Shown: in pieces, positions 34,593 through 42,750 of the stretch | How the letters are laid out: each line of letters starts with the position of its first letter | Position numbering within the stretch: the stretch's first letter is position 1 | Assembly (NCBI RefSeq): GCF_001750685.1 | Contig: NZ_CP017269.1 | Coordinates: 2,831,416-2,895,415 of the forward strand | Source of the DNA: Geosporobacter ferrireducens | GTDB taxonomy: Bacteria > Bacillota > Clostridia > Peptostreptococcales > Thermotaleaceae | DNA: 64,000 nt | Direction of reading: 5' to 3' | Position numbers and translations under genes: made by a program | Notes under the pieces: model-generated | The model's input: the letters and a program-made list of their open reading frames with translations, nothing else | Database searches by the model: none | What the model was told of the DNA's origin: nothing

Positions 34593-34666
34593 GTTCCGTC
34601 AGATGGAATCTGGTTTTACTATACGGTTTTTAACAAAATTATATGTAAATTATTCGTGCTTGTCAA
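34593..34666 (-). promoter_or_regulatory. Consensus promoter and operator of the divergent TIM-barrel gene
   Basis: Read on the minus strand: TTGACA (34661-34666), 17 bp, TATAAT (34638-34643), an 8-bp gap, then AAACC-N7-AAAAC, three bases, and ATTCC-N7-GGAAC ending at 34593. Both promoter boxes are perfect. The first dyad is degenerate, the second is good, and the spacings are identical to those before tctC1 and aroD. Confidence 0.75.
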
Positions 34667-34816
34667 TAGTTGTATTTGTCTTTTCAAACTATTCAAAAAA
34701 CACGTAGACATTAGGAAGTATGGACTATAGCGGCAAATGGTACAGAAAAATAAGAAGGTGGTGCTTTGAAAAAAATTCATAAAACTAAAATTATATGAAA
34801 AATTAAGAATATTAGA

Positions 34817-34890
34817 TTGACACTCAAAAAAAAAGGTGGTAGACTAAGAGCAAGTTCCAAAGAGAGGAACGTAGTACCATTGAGTGGAAC
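34817..34890 (+). promoter_or_regulatory. Promoter and double-dyad operator of the aroD operon
   Basis: TTGACA at 34817-34822, 17 bp, TAGACT at 34840-34845, an 8-bp gap, then GTTCC-N7-GGAAC (34854-34870), three bases, and GTACC-N7-GGAAC (34874-34890). All half-sites and spacings match those before tctC1 exactly while the N7 spacers differ, which points to selection on the operator. Confidence 0.85.
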
Positions 34891-34981
34891 AACAAAACTT
34901 CATACATATAAATTTACTTTGATTTCAATTTAAAAATTAAATTTGTGCCAATAAGCATACTTGTTAGGAGGTTTTAATGCA

Positions 34982-35755
34982 ATGAGTAAATCGGAAAAAG
35001 TGATTGAGGTAAAGGGAAGAAAGATTGGTGGAGAGATATCCCAAATTTGTACGCCTCTTGTTGCAAAGACAGAAGAGCAGTTATTCCAGGAAGCAGAGGC
35101 AATATTAGCTTTAAAACCAGACTTGGTAGAGTGGAGAGTTGATTATTTCGATGATGTTGAAAATATCCAAAAAGTATTAGATATACTCTCACACTTAAGA
35201 AAAAAGCTGGAAGCATACCCCATTATTTTTACGTGCAGGGTAGACCTTGAGGGAGGACATCGAAAGATAGAGAATGGATTACGCTTTGATTTAATCAAAA
35301 AAGTAATAAAAAGCAGACAAGTAGATATTGTTGATGTGGAACTAATTAGTGGGGAAGCGATTTTACGGGAAATTATTGCTGAAGCCAATGAAAACGATAT
35401 TTACGTAATTATATCCAACCATGATTTTCAGAAAACGCCATCAAAAGAGGAAATGATTGAGCGATTGAGAAAAGCTCAGGAAATTGGTGCTGATATTGCA
35501 AAAATTGCTGTGATGCCAAATACGATGGAAGATGTGTTGAATCTATTGTATGCTACCAATACAATGAAGGAAAAATATGCAGAAATACCCCTAATTACAA
35601 TGTCTATGTCAGGAAAAGGCTTGATTAGCAGAATGGCCGGAGGTGTTTTCGGCTCTGCGGTTACCTTTGGTGCCGGAAAAGCAGCTTCTGCACCGGGACA
35701 GATTGCTGTCGCAGAGCTGCGAGAGGTCATAGATATATTGCATAAAAACATGTAG
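34982..35755 (+). CDS. aroD: 3-dehydroquinate dehydratase, type I
   Basis: Dehydrates 3-dehydroquinate to 3-dehydroshikimate through a Schiff base. The catalytic His is in IISNHDFQKTP and the Schiff-base Lys in IAKIAVMPNT; both are intact. Length 257 fits type I. ATG 34982 has AGGAGG ten bases upstream. It is the first gene of a run that continues with a ThDP enzyme, TctC, TctB, TctA, IclR, aroE and a DMT transporter. The aromatic biosynthesis operon lacks this step, so the enzyme may serve catabolism, biosynthesis or both. Confidence 0.95.
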   Translation: MSKSEKVIEVKGRKIGGEISQICTPLVAKTEEQLFQEAEAILALKPDLVEWRVDYFDDVENIQKVLDILSHLRKKLEAYPIIFTCRVDLEGGHRKIENGLRFDLIKKVIKSRQVDIVDVELISGEAILREIIAEANENDIYVIISNHDFQKTPSKEEMIERLRKAQEIGADIAKIAVMPNTMEDVLNLLYATNTMKEKYAEIPLITMSMSGKGLISRMAGGVFGSAVTFGAGKAASAPGQIAVAELREVIDILHKNM

Positions 35756-35801
35756 CATAAAGATGAAAAATAATCGTTTAACTTTGAAGGGAGAGAATGT
35801 G

Positions 35802-37604
35802 GTGAAAAAGTTGGTTTCCCATGCACTGGCAGACTACTTAGAAAGACAAGGGGTCGAATACGTTTTCGGACTATGCGGTCACACCGTTATCGGAATGTTA
35901 GATGCCCTTCAGAAAAGCAAATTAAAGTTTATCTCTGTTCGCCATGAGCAAATTGCTGCCCATGCAGCCGATGGATATGCAAGAACCAGTGGAAAACCAG
36001 GTGTGGTGCTCCTTCACTTAGGTCCTGGACTTACAAATGCTACTACTGGTGTGGCCAACGCGGCGCTGGATAATATTCCAATGGTAGTCATTGCGGGAGA
36101 TATACCGAGTTACTACTATGGAAAGCATCCACACCAAGAATTTAATTTACATGCAGATGCCTCACAATATGAGATTTACAAGCCATTTGTAAAAAGAGCA
36201 TGGCGGATTGAAAGACCGGAGGCATTCCCTGAGATTCTGGATAAAGCCTTTACAATGGCTGTCAGTGGAAGACCTGGGCCTGTACTGATTTCAGTGCCGA
36301 TGGATATGTTTTCAAGAGAGATTGACATGATTCACTTCGAAAGAACATACCATCACAGGATGAATATTGCGAAGCCTTCATTAGACCAAGAGACAGGAGA
36401 AAAAATCATAGATATGCTGTTAGCAGCGAAGAATCCGGTTATTCACTATGGCGGTGGAATTCTTTTAGCAAAAGCATCACAAGAATTAACAGATTTCGTA
36501 GATTTTCTGGATATACCAGCAACAAGAACCCTAATGGGCCAAGGGGGCCTTTCCGATACCCATCCACTGGCCGTAGGGATGACAGGCTTCTGGGGAACGG
36601 AATATGTTAACAACACGACAAAGAATGCAGATGTAATTCTAGGATTAGGTACAACCTTTGCAGAGGCGGACAGCAGTTCTTGGTATGGAGGAGTAACCTT
36701 TAATATTCCACCCACCAAGCTGATCCACATAGATATTGACCCTACAGAAATCGGTAGAAATTTTCCGGTAGAAATTGGTGCAGTGGCCGATCTAAAAGCA
36801 GCATTAAAAGATCTGCTAGCCGTTGCAAAGAAAAAAAAGCCGGAAGGCGTGCAGCGACCAGAGCTAAGAAAAGAAATTAAAGCATACAAGGAAGCCTTTA
36901 AAAAGAGCAATCAAGAAGTAGAAGCGAGCAGCCAGTTCCCCATGACGCCTCAAAGAATCCTCCAAGACGTACGAGAGACACTTCCTGAAGACGGCATCAT
37001 TCTAACAGATGTAGGTTGGAATAAAAACGGTATGGGACAGCAGTTCCCCATTACAGTGCCTGGAACGATTCTTCACCCAGGCGGACTGGCAACGATGGGA
37101 TTTGGTCCATCGGCAGTACTAGGTGCAAAGCTTGGTGCGCCACATAAAAAAGTTATTACCATGGTAGGTGACGGTGGATTTGGAACAAACCCATCGGTTA
37201 TGGCGACAGCAGTAGAGCAAGGAATACCTGTAGTATGGGTAGTCATGAACAACGGTGCTTTTGGAACCATCGCAGGACTAGAAGCAGGCCACTACCACCA
37301 CACCTTTGGCACGGTATTCCAGAAGCCGGATGGAACAAGATATAACCCGGAATGGGCTGAAGTGGCAAAAGCCTATGGCATTAAAGCCAAGAAGATCACA
37401 AGCGCAAAAGAATTCAAAGAGGTATTTAAAGAAGCATTAGATGCGAATGAACCCTACTTAATCGATGTGCCGATGGAAAACATCCCGGTACCTACAGATG
37501 GAATCTGGAACATCAATGATATCTATACACCGAAGGAAAATGTTGTAGAAGGTAAGCTAATGTATGGAGAGCCTGCAAAATCAAAACACGTAACGACAAA
37601 GTAG
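35802..37604 (+). CDS. Thiamine diphosphate-dependent enzyme of the acetolactate synthase family
   Basis: A 600-residue ThDP enzyme. The N-terminal domain has the catalytic Glu in VRHEQIAAHAADGYAR, and the C-terminal domain has the ThDP motif beginning GDGGFGTNPS and ending VVMNN. It resembles acetolactate synthase large subunits but no small subunit is present, and it sits inside a carboxylate transporter cluster. The reaction is not known; a carboligase or decarboxylase acting on a 2-oxo acid is likely. GTG 35802 lies eight bases after GGGAG; GTG 35799 is also possible. Confidence 0.85.
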   Translation: MKKLVSHALADYLERQGVEYVFGLCGHTVIGMLDALQKSKLKFISVRHEQIAAHAADGYARTSGKPGVVLLHLGPGLTNATTGVANAALDNIPMVVIAGDIPSYYYGKHPHQEFNLHADASQYEIYKPFVKRAWRIERPEAFPEILDKAFTMAVSGRPGPVLISVPMDMFSREIDMIHFERTYHHRMNIAKPSLDQETGEKIIDMLLAAKNPVIHYGGGILLAKASQELTDFVDFLDIPATRTLMGQGGLSDTHPLAVGMTGFWGTEYVNNTTKNADVILGLGTTFAEADSSSWYGGVTFNIPPTKLIHIDIDPTEIGRNFPVEIGAVADLKAALKDLLAVAKKKKPEGVQRPELRKEIKAYKEAFKKSNQEVEASSQFPMTPQRILQDVRETLPEDGIILTDVGWNKNGMGQQFPITVPGTILHPGGLATMGFGPSAVLGAKLGAPHKKVITMVGDGGFGTNPSVMATAVEQGIPVVWVVMNNGAFGTIAGLEAGHYHHTFGTVFQKPDGTRYNPEWAEVAKAYGIKAKKITSAKEFKEVFKEALDANEPYLIDVPMENIPVPTDGIWNINDIYTPKENVVEGKLMYGEPAKSKHVTTK

Positions 37605-37606
37605 AC

Positions 37607-37840
37607 CGGTAAAGGGCTACCGGCAATAGTATTTTTATAAGCTTGCATTTAGCGTAAGCGAATGGGAGAAAGTTATCAGGAGTTTTTATAAAAGCATTAA
37701 AACTCCTGATAATGAAAAATCTTCTGAGCTAATTCTTTTAATTGGAAGATATTTATCAGCTAAGCAGATTCGTCAAGAAGAAATCGATTTCCAAGTCAGC
37801 AAATCATTCTAAATCAAACCCATTGATTTTAGAATGATTC
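37607..37840 (+). repeat. Three hairpins between the ThDP enzyme gene and tctC copy 2
   Basis: CCGGTA / TACCGG near 37607-37622; a perfect 14-bp stem TTATCAGGAGTTTT / AAAACTCCTGATAA at 37673-37686 and 37699-37712; and a long stem from AATCATTCTAAATC to GATTTTAGAATGATT at about 37803-37840, ending 30 bp before tctC. Only the first is followed by a T-rich stretch. They could protect or process the mRNA to raise binding-protein expression. Confidence 0.6.
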
Positions 37841-37870
37841 AATGAAATAATAATGATGAGGGGGAAAAAA

Positions 37871-38923
37871 ATGAAAACGAAAATCCAACTAAAGAAAGTT
37901 TTTTGTGTAGTACTGTCATTGGTATTGCTGGCAGGCGTGCTTGCAGGTTGTGCAAAAGAGGCTCCAAAGCAGCCGGAACAAGAACAAAAGGTAGATTTTC
38001 CAACCCAAGACTTAGCAGGGATTGTTCAGTGGGGTGCTGGTGGTGGAACCGATACGATATCTAGAGCCATCACACCATTAGCAGAAAAGTACCTTGGAAG
38101 AACTATTGTAATGCAAAACAAAACTGGTGCTACAGGTGCCATCGCGACGCAGTTTGTATATGACCAGAAAGCAGATGGACATACACTATTATTTGGAGCA
38201 GAAAATCCCCAACTATATCAAGTAATGGATATCTCGAAATTAACCTATAAGGATTTTGAACCAGTAATTCTTACAGGCTATGAAACTGCAGTAATCGTTG
38301 TTCCGGCTGATTCAAAGTTTAATAATATTCATGACTTATTGGATGAGGCCAAAGCAAACCCAGGAAAGATTAAACTAGGAACTACAGGCCCGGGAGGATT
38401 GCCTTTCGTTGTAGCTTCTTTCTTGAAAACTGTAAGTGAAGTAGAGTTTAACCAAATACCTTTCGATGGCGACGGTCCAGTGCTTACAGCACTACTAGGG
38501 GGCCACGTAGAGGTGACGATTGTAAAGATGTCTATTGCCGATGAAATGTATAAAGCGGGAAAGATTAAGGTTATATCCGCCATCACAGACAAACCAATGG
38601 AAGGTGTAGATGTTGCAGCAATTGGACAAGAAATACCTGCCTATAATAAATATCTGCCATGGGGGTTATTCTATGGTGTATTTGTAAAAAAAGAGACACC
38701 GGAAGAAACAAAGCAAATTTTAAAAGACGCATTTAGAAAGGCTTTTGAAGAAGAGCAATTCCAAAGCTTCCTAAAGGGCAGATATATCACGCCGCTAGGA
38801 ACATCAGGAAAAGAAGCTGAAGAATTCTTAGACAACTGGCAGAGTGTTTCTGCATGGCTGCTCTATGATGCCGGTGGAGCACCAATATCTCCGGAAAAAT
38901 TCGGAATTAAACGTGTAGAATAA
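37871..38923 (+). CDS. tctC: Tripartite tricarboxylate transporter substrate-binding protein TctC (copy 2)
   Basis: A 350-residue Bug/TctC lipoprotein with lipobox LAGC. It shares long identical blocks with copy 1, for example ATQFVYDQKADG, so the two are paralogues. It is followed directly by tctB and tctA and is the main binding protein of the transporter. ATG 37871 has GAGGGGG seven bases upstream. Confidence 0.94.
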   Translation: MKTKIQLKKVFCVVLSLVLLAGVLAGCAKEAPKQPEQEQKVDFPTQDLAGIVQWGAGGGTDTISRAITPLAEKYLGRTIVMQNKTGATGAIATQFVYDQKADGHTLLFGAENPQLYQVMDISKLTYKDFEPVILTGYETAVIVVPADSKFNNIHDLLDEAKANPGKIKLGTTGPGGLPFVVASFLKTVSEVEFNQIPFDGDGPVLTALLGGHVEVTIVKMSIADEMYKAGKIKVISAITDKPMEGVDVAAIGQEIPAYNKYLPWGLFYGVFVKKETPEETKQILKDAFRKAFEEEQFQSFLKGRYITPLGTSGKEAEEFLDNWQSVSAWLLYDAGGAPISPEKFGIKRVE

Positions 38924-38944
38924 TAATATGTGAGGAGGATTATT

Positions 38945-39415
38945 GTGGAAGACAGAGAGCTTCAGGTTGGAGAACGAGGACTTAGCTATATGCTAATTGC
39001 ACTGAGTTCATTTGCGATCTATGAATCCGTAAAGATATCCGGTGCAAATCTTACATCATCTTCTCCAGGAGCGTTTCCACTATTTATCTCCAGCTTGTTG
39101 TTCGTGTTTAGTATGTGGATTTGGGGAGAAAAGAAAAAATTCTCCCCAGAATCCTATTCTAATTATGGAGAGAAAATAAAAGCTCTTGGAAATTTAATAT
39201 TTAAAAAGGATGTAGTGGTTGTAATACTTCTTCTAGTCCTATATAGTGTGTTTCTGGGTATTGTCGGATTCCCGCTGGCAACATTTGCGTTTTTATGGAT
39301 AGCAATCAGTTACCTGACTTCAGGCAGTTGGGGAAAAAACCTATTCATTGCATTATTAAACTTAGGGGTTATTTTATTGATTTTCAAAGTACTGTTTAAA
39401 GTTATTCTTCCTTAA
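38945..39415 (+). CDS. tctB: Tripartite tricarboxylate transporter small membrane subunit TctB
   Basis: A 156-residue membrane protein with four hydrophobic segments, the usual TctB layout. It starts with GTG six bases after AGGAGG and lies between tctC and tctA, 12 bp before the latter. It forms the membrane part of the transporter with TctA. Confidence 0.9.
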   Translation: MEDRELQVGERGLSYMLIALSSFAIYESVKISGANLTSSSPGAFPLFISSLLFVFSMWIWGEKKKFSPESYSNYGEKIKALGNLIFKKDVVVVILLLVLYSVFLGIVGFPLATFAFLWIAISYLTSGSWGKNLFIALLNLGVILLIFKVLFKVILP

Positions 39416-39427
39416 GGAGGTGGAGTC

Positions 39428-40960
39428 GTGGATGCACATGTTATGAATATTTTTTTACCCCTGCTGGATATAAATTTGTTACTGCTAATCGCAGCAGGAA
39501 CTTTTGCAGGTATTTATATTGGTGCCATACCAGGATTATCTGTTACAATGGCAGTATCCCTATTGATTTCTTTTACCTTTTCATGGGATACGCACTCAGC
39601 GCTAGCTTTAATGGTAGGAATTTATACCGGTGGCGTTTATGGCGGTTCCAGATCTTCAATTTTGCTGAATATCCCAGGAGCTCCAGCAGCGATTGCAACC
39701 AGTTTTGACGGATATCCACTGGCAAAGCTGGGAGAAGCGGGTAAAGCCATCGGGATTTCTACAGTAGAGTCAGTTTTAGGAGGTTTTATTGGAATTGCTG
39801 CATTGGCGTTGGGAGCACCTTTTGTATCAGAATTTGCGTTGAAATTTGCACCAAGAGATTATCTGCTATTAGCAATTATGGGTTTAATGCTGGTAGGCAG
39901 CCTTGGTTCCAAATCAACACCTAAGGGACTATTTATGGCAGCATTTGGAATTTTATTGGGATTAGTAGGGATGGACCCTTTAACAGGCCAAGGAAGATTT
40001 ACCTTTGGTTCTCTAAACCTAATGGGGGGAATCAATTATGTAACAGCCATGATCGGATTGTTTGGGGTTTCTGAGGCGCTGGTACAGATAAAAACAAAAG
40101 ATTTGCCCGTAGTAAAGCAAAAAATTGAGAAAATCATACCCTCATGGGAGACTTTATTGCGGTTTTTACCTTTATCGATCCGTACTTCAATACTAGGGGT
40201 TGTTGTAGGTGCGCTACCCGGAACCGGTGGGGATTTGGCTGCACTTTTGGCCTATGATCATGCAAAGCGAACGGTAAAAAATCCTACAAGGCCTTTTGGA
40301 GAAGGTGCACTAGAGGGACTTGTTGCACCGGAATCTGCGAACAATGCAGCCATAGGAGGTGCCTTTATCCCTATGTTAACGCTAGGGATTCCAGGAGATG
40401 CGGTTACGGCGATTATTATTGGCGCACTGTTTATTCATGGATTAAAGCCGGGCCCAATGTTAATGGTTGAATCACCGAATCTATTTTGGCTGATTGTAGG
40501 TTCTTTAATATTAGCGAATTTCTTTTTATTGGTCTTTGGACTTACTGGGGTAAAAATATTCACAAAATTAGTAGAAATAAGAAAAGGAATATTGATTCCT
40601 ATGATTATTATTTTATCCGTTGTGGGTTCCTACACCATTAATAACAATATTTTTGATATTTACTGGATGCTGGCATTTGGTGTACTTGGTTATATTATGA
40701 AAACCTATGACTTTCCAGTGGGGCCATTGGTGCTCGGGCTAATACTGGGACCGATGTTAGATACCAATTATAGAAGATCGGTTATGTCTGCAGGGTCGAT
40801 ACCAGAATTCTTTTTAGACGTTTTGCAAAATCCTATTTCACTCTTTTTATTCGTTGCAATCGTAGTTATGATTTTTGCACAGTCAAAGGTAGGCAATGCG
40901 ATTATGAATAAGGAAAAAAAAAGTAAAAATCTAGCAGAAGAGACCGTGATAACAGAATAG
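39428..40960 (+). CDS. tctA: Tripartite tricarboxylate transporter large membrane subunit TctA
   Basis: A 510-residue permease with about 12 membrane segments. The conserved repeats GAIPGLSVTMAVSLLISFTF and GVVVGALPGTGGDLAALLAY, and the block GGVYGGSRSSILLNIPGAPA, are typical of TctA. A perfect AAGGAGGTGG ribosome site precedes the GTG start. It takes the ligand delivered by TctC using an ion gradient. Confidence 0.95.
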   Translation: MDAHVMNIFLPLLDINLLLLIAAGTFAGIYIGAIPGLSVTMAVSLLISFTFSWDTHSALALMVGIYTGGVYGGSRSSILLNIPGAPAAIATSFDGYPLAKLGEAGKAIGISTVESVLGGFIGIAALALGAPFVSEFALKFAPRDYLLLAIMGLMLVGSLGSKSTPKGLFMAAFGILLGLVGMDPLTGQGRFTFGSLNLMGGINYVTAMIGLFGVSEALVQIKTKDLPVVKQKIEKIIPSWETLLRFLPLSIRTSILGVVVGALPGTGGDLAALLAYDHAKRTVKNPTRPFGEGALEGLVAPESANNAAIGGAFIPMLTLGIPGDAVTAIIIGALFIHGLKPGPMLMVESPNLFWLIVGSLILANFFLLVFGLTGVKIFTKLVEIRKGILIPMIIILSVVGSYTINNNIFDIYWMLAFGVLGYIMKTYDFPVGPLVLGLILGPMLDTNYRRSVMSAGSIPEFFLDVLQNPISLFLFVAIVVMIFAQSKVGNAIMNKEKKSKNLAEETVITE

Positions 40961-41065
40961 AGAAAAAATAAGGGACATGTTTTCGTTGAAAGGGAATTAA
41001 TAGAGTAAAAGATTATTCTATTGGTGGGAGTAGAGTTGTGTTATGAAAAATATAGGAGGACTGTC

Positions 41066-41851
41066 ATGGCAGAAAAAAATAGTGAAAACAGCGTAAGATC
41101 CATACAAAGAGCACTCCATATTCTATTATGTTTTAATTGGAAAGAAAAAGAACTAACAATGACTGAGATTACTGAAAAAATGGGCTTGGCAAAATCCACC
41201 ACTTCTAGATTGCTGGCAACTCTAGAAGCAGAGGGATTCATAAAAAGAGACCCTAAGAACAATAAATATTCTTTAGGACATAACATGTATTATTTAGGGC
41301 TCATTGCCAAAGAAAAACTGGAATTGAATGAGATTGCACGTCCTGTTATGGAGGAAATCAACAAGACAACAAAGGAGACCATTAACCTTTATATATTAGA
41401 TAACCTGGAGAGTATGTGCCTTGCACAAGTAGAGAGTCCACTGCCTATACGGCAGGCGATAAAAATAGGGGAGCGGTCTCCTCTCTGGGCTGGAGCCAGT
41501 GGAAGAGCTATATTGTCAGGTTTGGAAGAAAAATTATGGTTTGATATGATTAAGGAATTAAAATCTTTTACACCCAATACGATTACAGATCCCGATGTAT
41601 TTATCAATACAATGAAAGGTGTTAAACAAAATGGCTATGCCATTAGTTTAGGAGAGAAAGATGATCAGGTAGGTTGTGTTGCAGCGCCTATTTTTGATGC
41701 CCATGGAAAAGTAATTGGATGTGTCGCTATATCCGGCCCGGTATTCCGTTTCCCCGATAATACAGATCTATTTTGTTCACTGATTGTGAATGGAGCTAAA
41801 AGAATTTCTCATCAATTAGGATATAACGAAAATAAGCTAGCGATCATATAG
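41066..41851 (+). CDS. IclR family transcriptional regulator
   Basis: A 261-residue regulator. An N-terminal winged HTH (SVRSIQRALHILLCF ... TMTEITEKMGLAKSTTSRLL) is followed by the IclR effector-binding domain ending ISGPVFRF. IclR proteins bind as dimers of dimers to paired dyads, which fits the double GTTCC-N7-GGAAC operators at three promoters of this cluster. ATG 41066 has AGGAGGA upstream. The aroE gene starts 22 bp after the stop. Confidence 0.93.
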   Translation: MAEKNSENSVRSIQRALHILLCFNWKEKELTMTEITEKMGLAKSTTSRLLATLEAEGFIKRDPKNNKYSLGHNMYYLGLIAKEKLELNEIARPVMEEINKTTKETINLYILDNLESMCLAQVESPLPIRQAIKIGERSPLWAGASGRAILSGLEEKLWFDMIKELKSFTPNTITDPDVFINTMKGVKQNGYAISLGEKDDQVGCVAAPIFDAHGKVIGCVAISGPVFRFPDNTDLFCSLIVNGAKRISHQLGYNENKLAII

Positions 41852-41873
41852 AATGATGAAGGAGTGTTATTAC

Positions 41874-42737
41874 ATGCAATATTGTATAAACGGAAAAACA
41901 ATACCCATTGGTTTATTAGGCTACCCTATTAGGCATAGCCGTTCACCGCATATGCATAATACGGCGTTCCAATATCTTGGGCTAAACTATGTATATCTTG
42001 CTTTTGAAGCAACAGAAGACAGTTTGGCCGAGGCAGTAAAAGCCATGAGAGTATTGGATGCAGCAGGTTTTAACGTAACGATGCCCAATAAACAAAAAGT
42101 TATTCCCCTTTTAGATGAAATAAGTCCAGAGGCACAGCTGATAGGCTCAGTGAATACGGTGCGAAATGATAATGGAAAACTCATTGGCTATAATACTGAC
42201 GGAAGAGGATACGTAAAATCTTTGAATGAAGAGGGAATCTCCATAGAAGGAAAAAAAATTGTAATGGTTGGAGCTGGCGGTGCAGCTAGAAGTGTTGCTA
42301 TTCAATTGGCATTAGACGGAGCAGCAGAACTTATTATTATGAACCGATCTATAGAGCCGGCTGAAGAAATCTGCAATACCATTCGTGCGAACATATCGAA
42401 TTGCAAGGTAGAAGCGTTAGAACTAAGCAATAATATACTAAAACAAAAATTACAGGAAGCAGATATGCTGATTAACAGTACTCCTTTAGGTATGCATCCT
42501 CACGAGGATAAGAGTATTATTCCAGACCCAGAAATGCTGCATCCCAAATTAATCGTTTCAGATTTGATCTATGATCCGGTAAAGACTAAATTGCTTGAAA
42601 TGGCAGAGCAGGTAGGATGTAAGACGATTAATGGATTGGGCATGATGATTTGGCAAGGTGCTTTGGCTTTTAAAATATGGACTGGAGTAGAAATGCCTAC
42701 GGACTATATAAAGGAGATCATTTTCTCTAATAAATAA
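41874..42737 (+). CDS. aroE: Shikimate dehydrogenase (or quinate/shikimate dehydrogenase)
   Basis: A 287-residue enzyme that interconverts 3-dehydroshikimate and shikimate. The substrate-binding HSRSPHMHN, the catalytic Lys in NVTMPNK, the Asp in YNTDGRGYV and the nucleotide-binding GAGGAARSV are all present. In a transporter cluster it may run in the oxidative direction on shikimate or quinate; sequence alone does not settle this. ATG 41874 has AAGGAG nine bases upstream. Confidence 0.93.
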   Translation: MQYCINGKTIPIGLLGYPIRHSRSPHMHNTAFQYLGLNYVYLAFEATEDSLAEAVKAMRVLDAAGFNVTMPNKQKVIPLLDEISPEAQLIGSVNTVRNDNGKLIGYNTDGRGYVKSLNEEGISIEGKKIVMVGAGGAARSVAIQLALDGAAELIIMNRSIEPAEEICNTIRANISNCKVEALELSNNILKQKLQEADMLINSTPLGMHPHEDKSIIPDPEMLHPKLIVSDLIYDPVKTKLLEMAEQVGCKTINGLGMMIWQGALAFKIWTGVEMPTDYIKEIIFSNK

Positions 42738-42750
42738 GAAGGTGCTTATT

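Noticed and set aside
36446-36910. Open reading frame of 154 codons on the minus strand inside the ThDP enzyme gene
   Set aside because: Antisense shadow with no ribosome site and no recognisable motif.
35802-37604. Sulfoacetaldehyde acetyltransferase (Xsc), given the aldehyde dehydrogenase nearby
   Set aside because: The N-terminal catalytic block differs from Xsc, and no phosphate acetyltransferase or sulfite exporter is present.
37630-37812. Stop-bounded frame of about 60 codons between the ThDP gene and tctC with protein-like content
   Set aside because: It contains no ATG, GTG or TTG in a usable position and no ribosome site. The bases are better explained by the hairpins there; it might be a gene remnant but I cannot support it.
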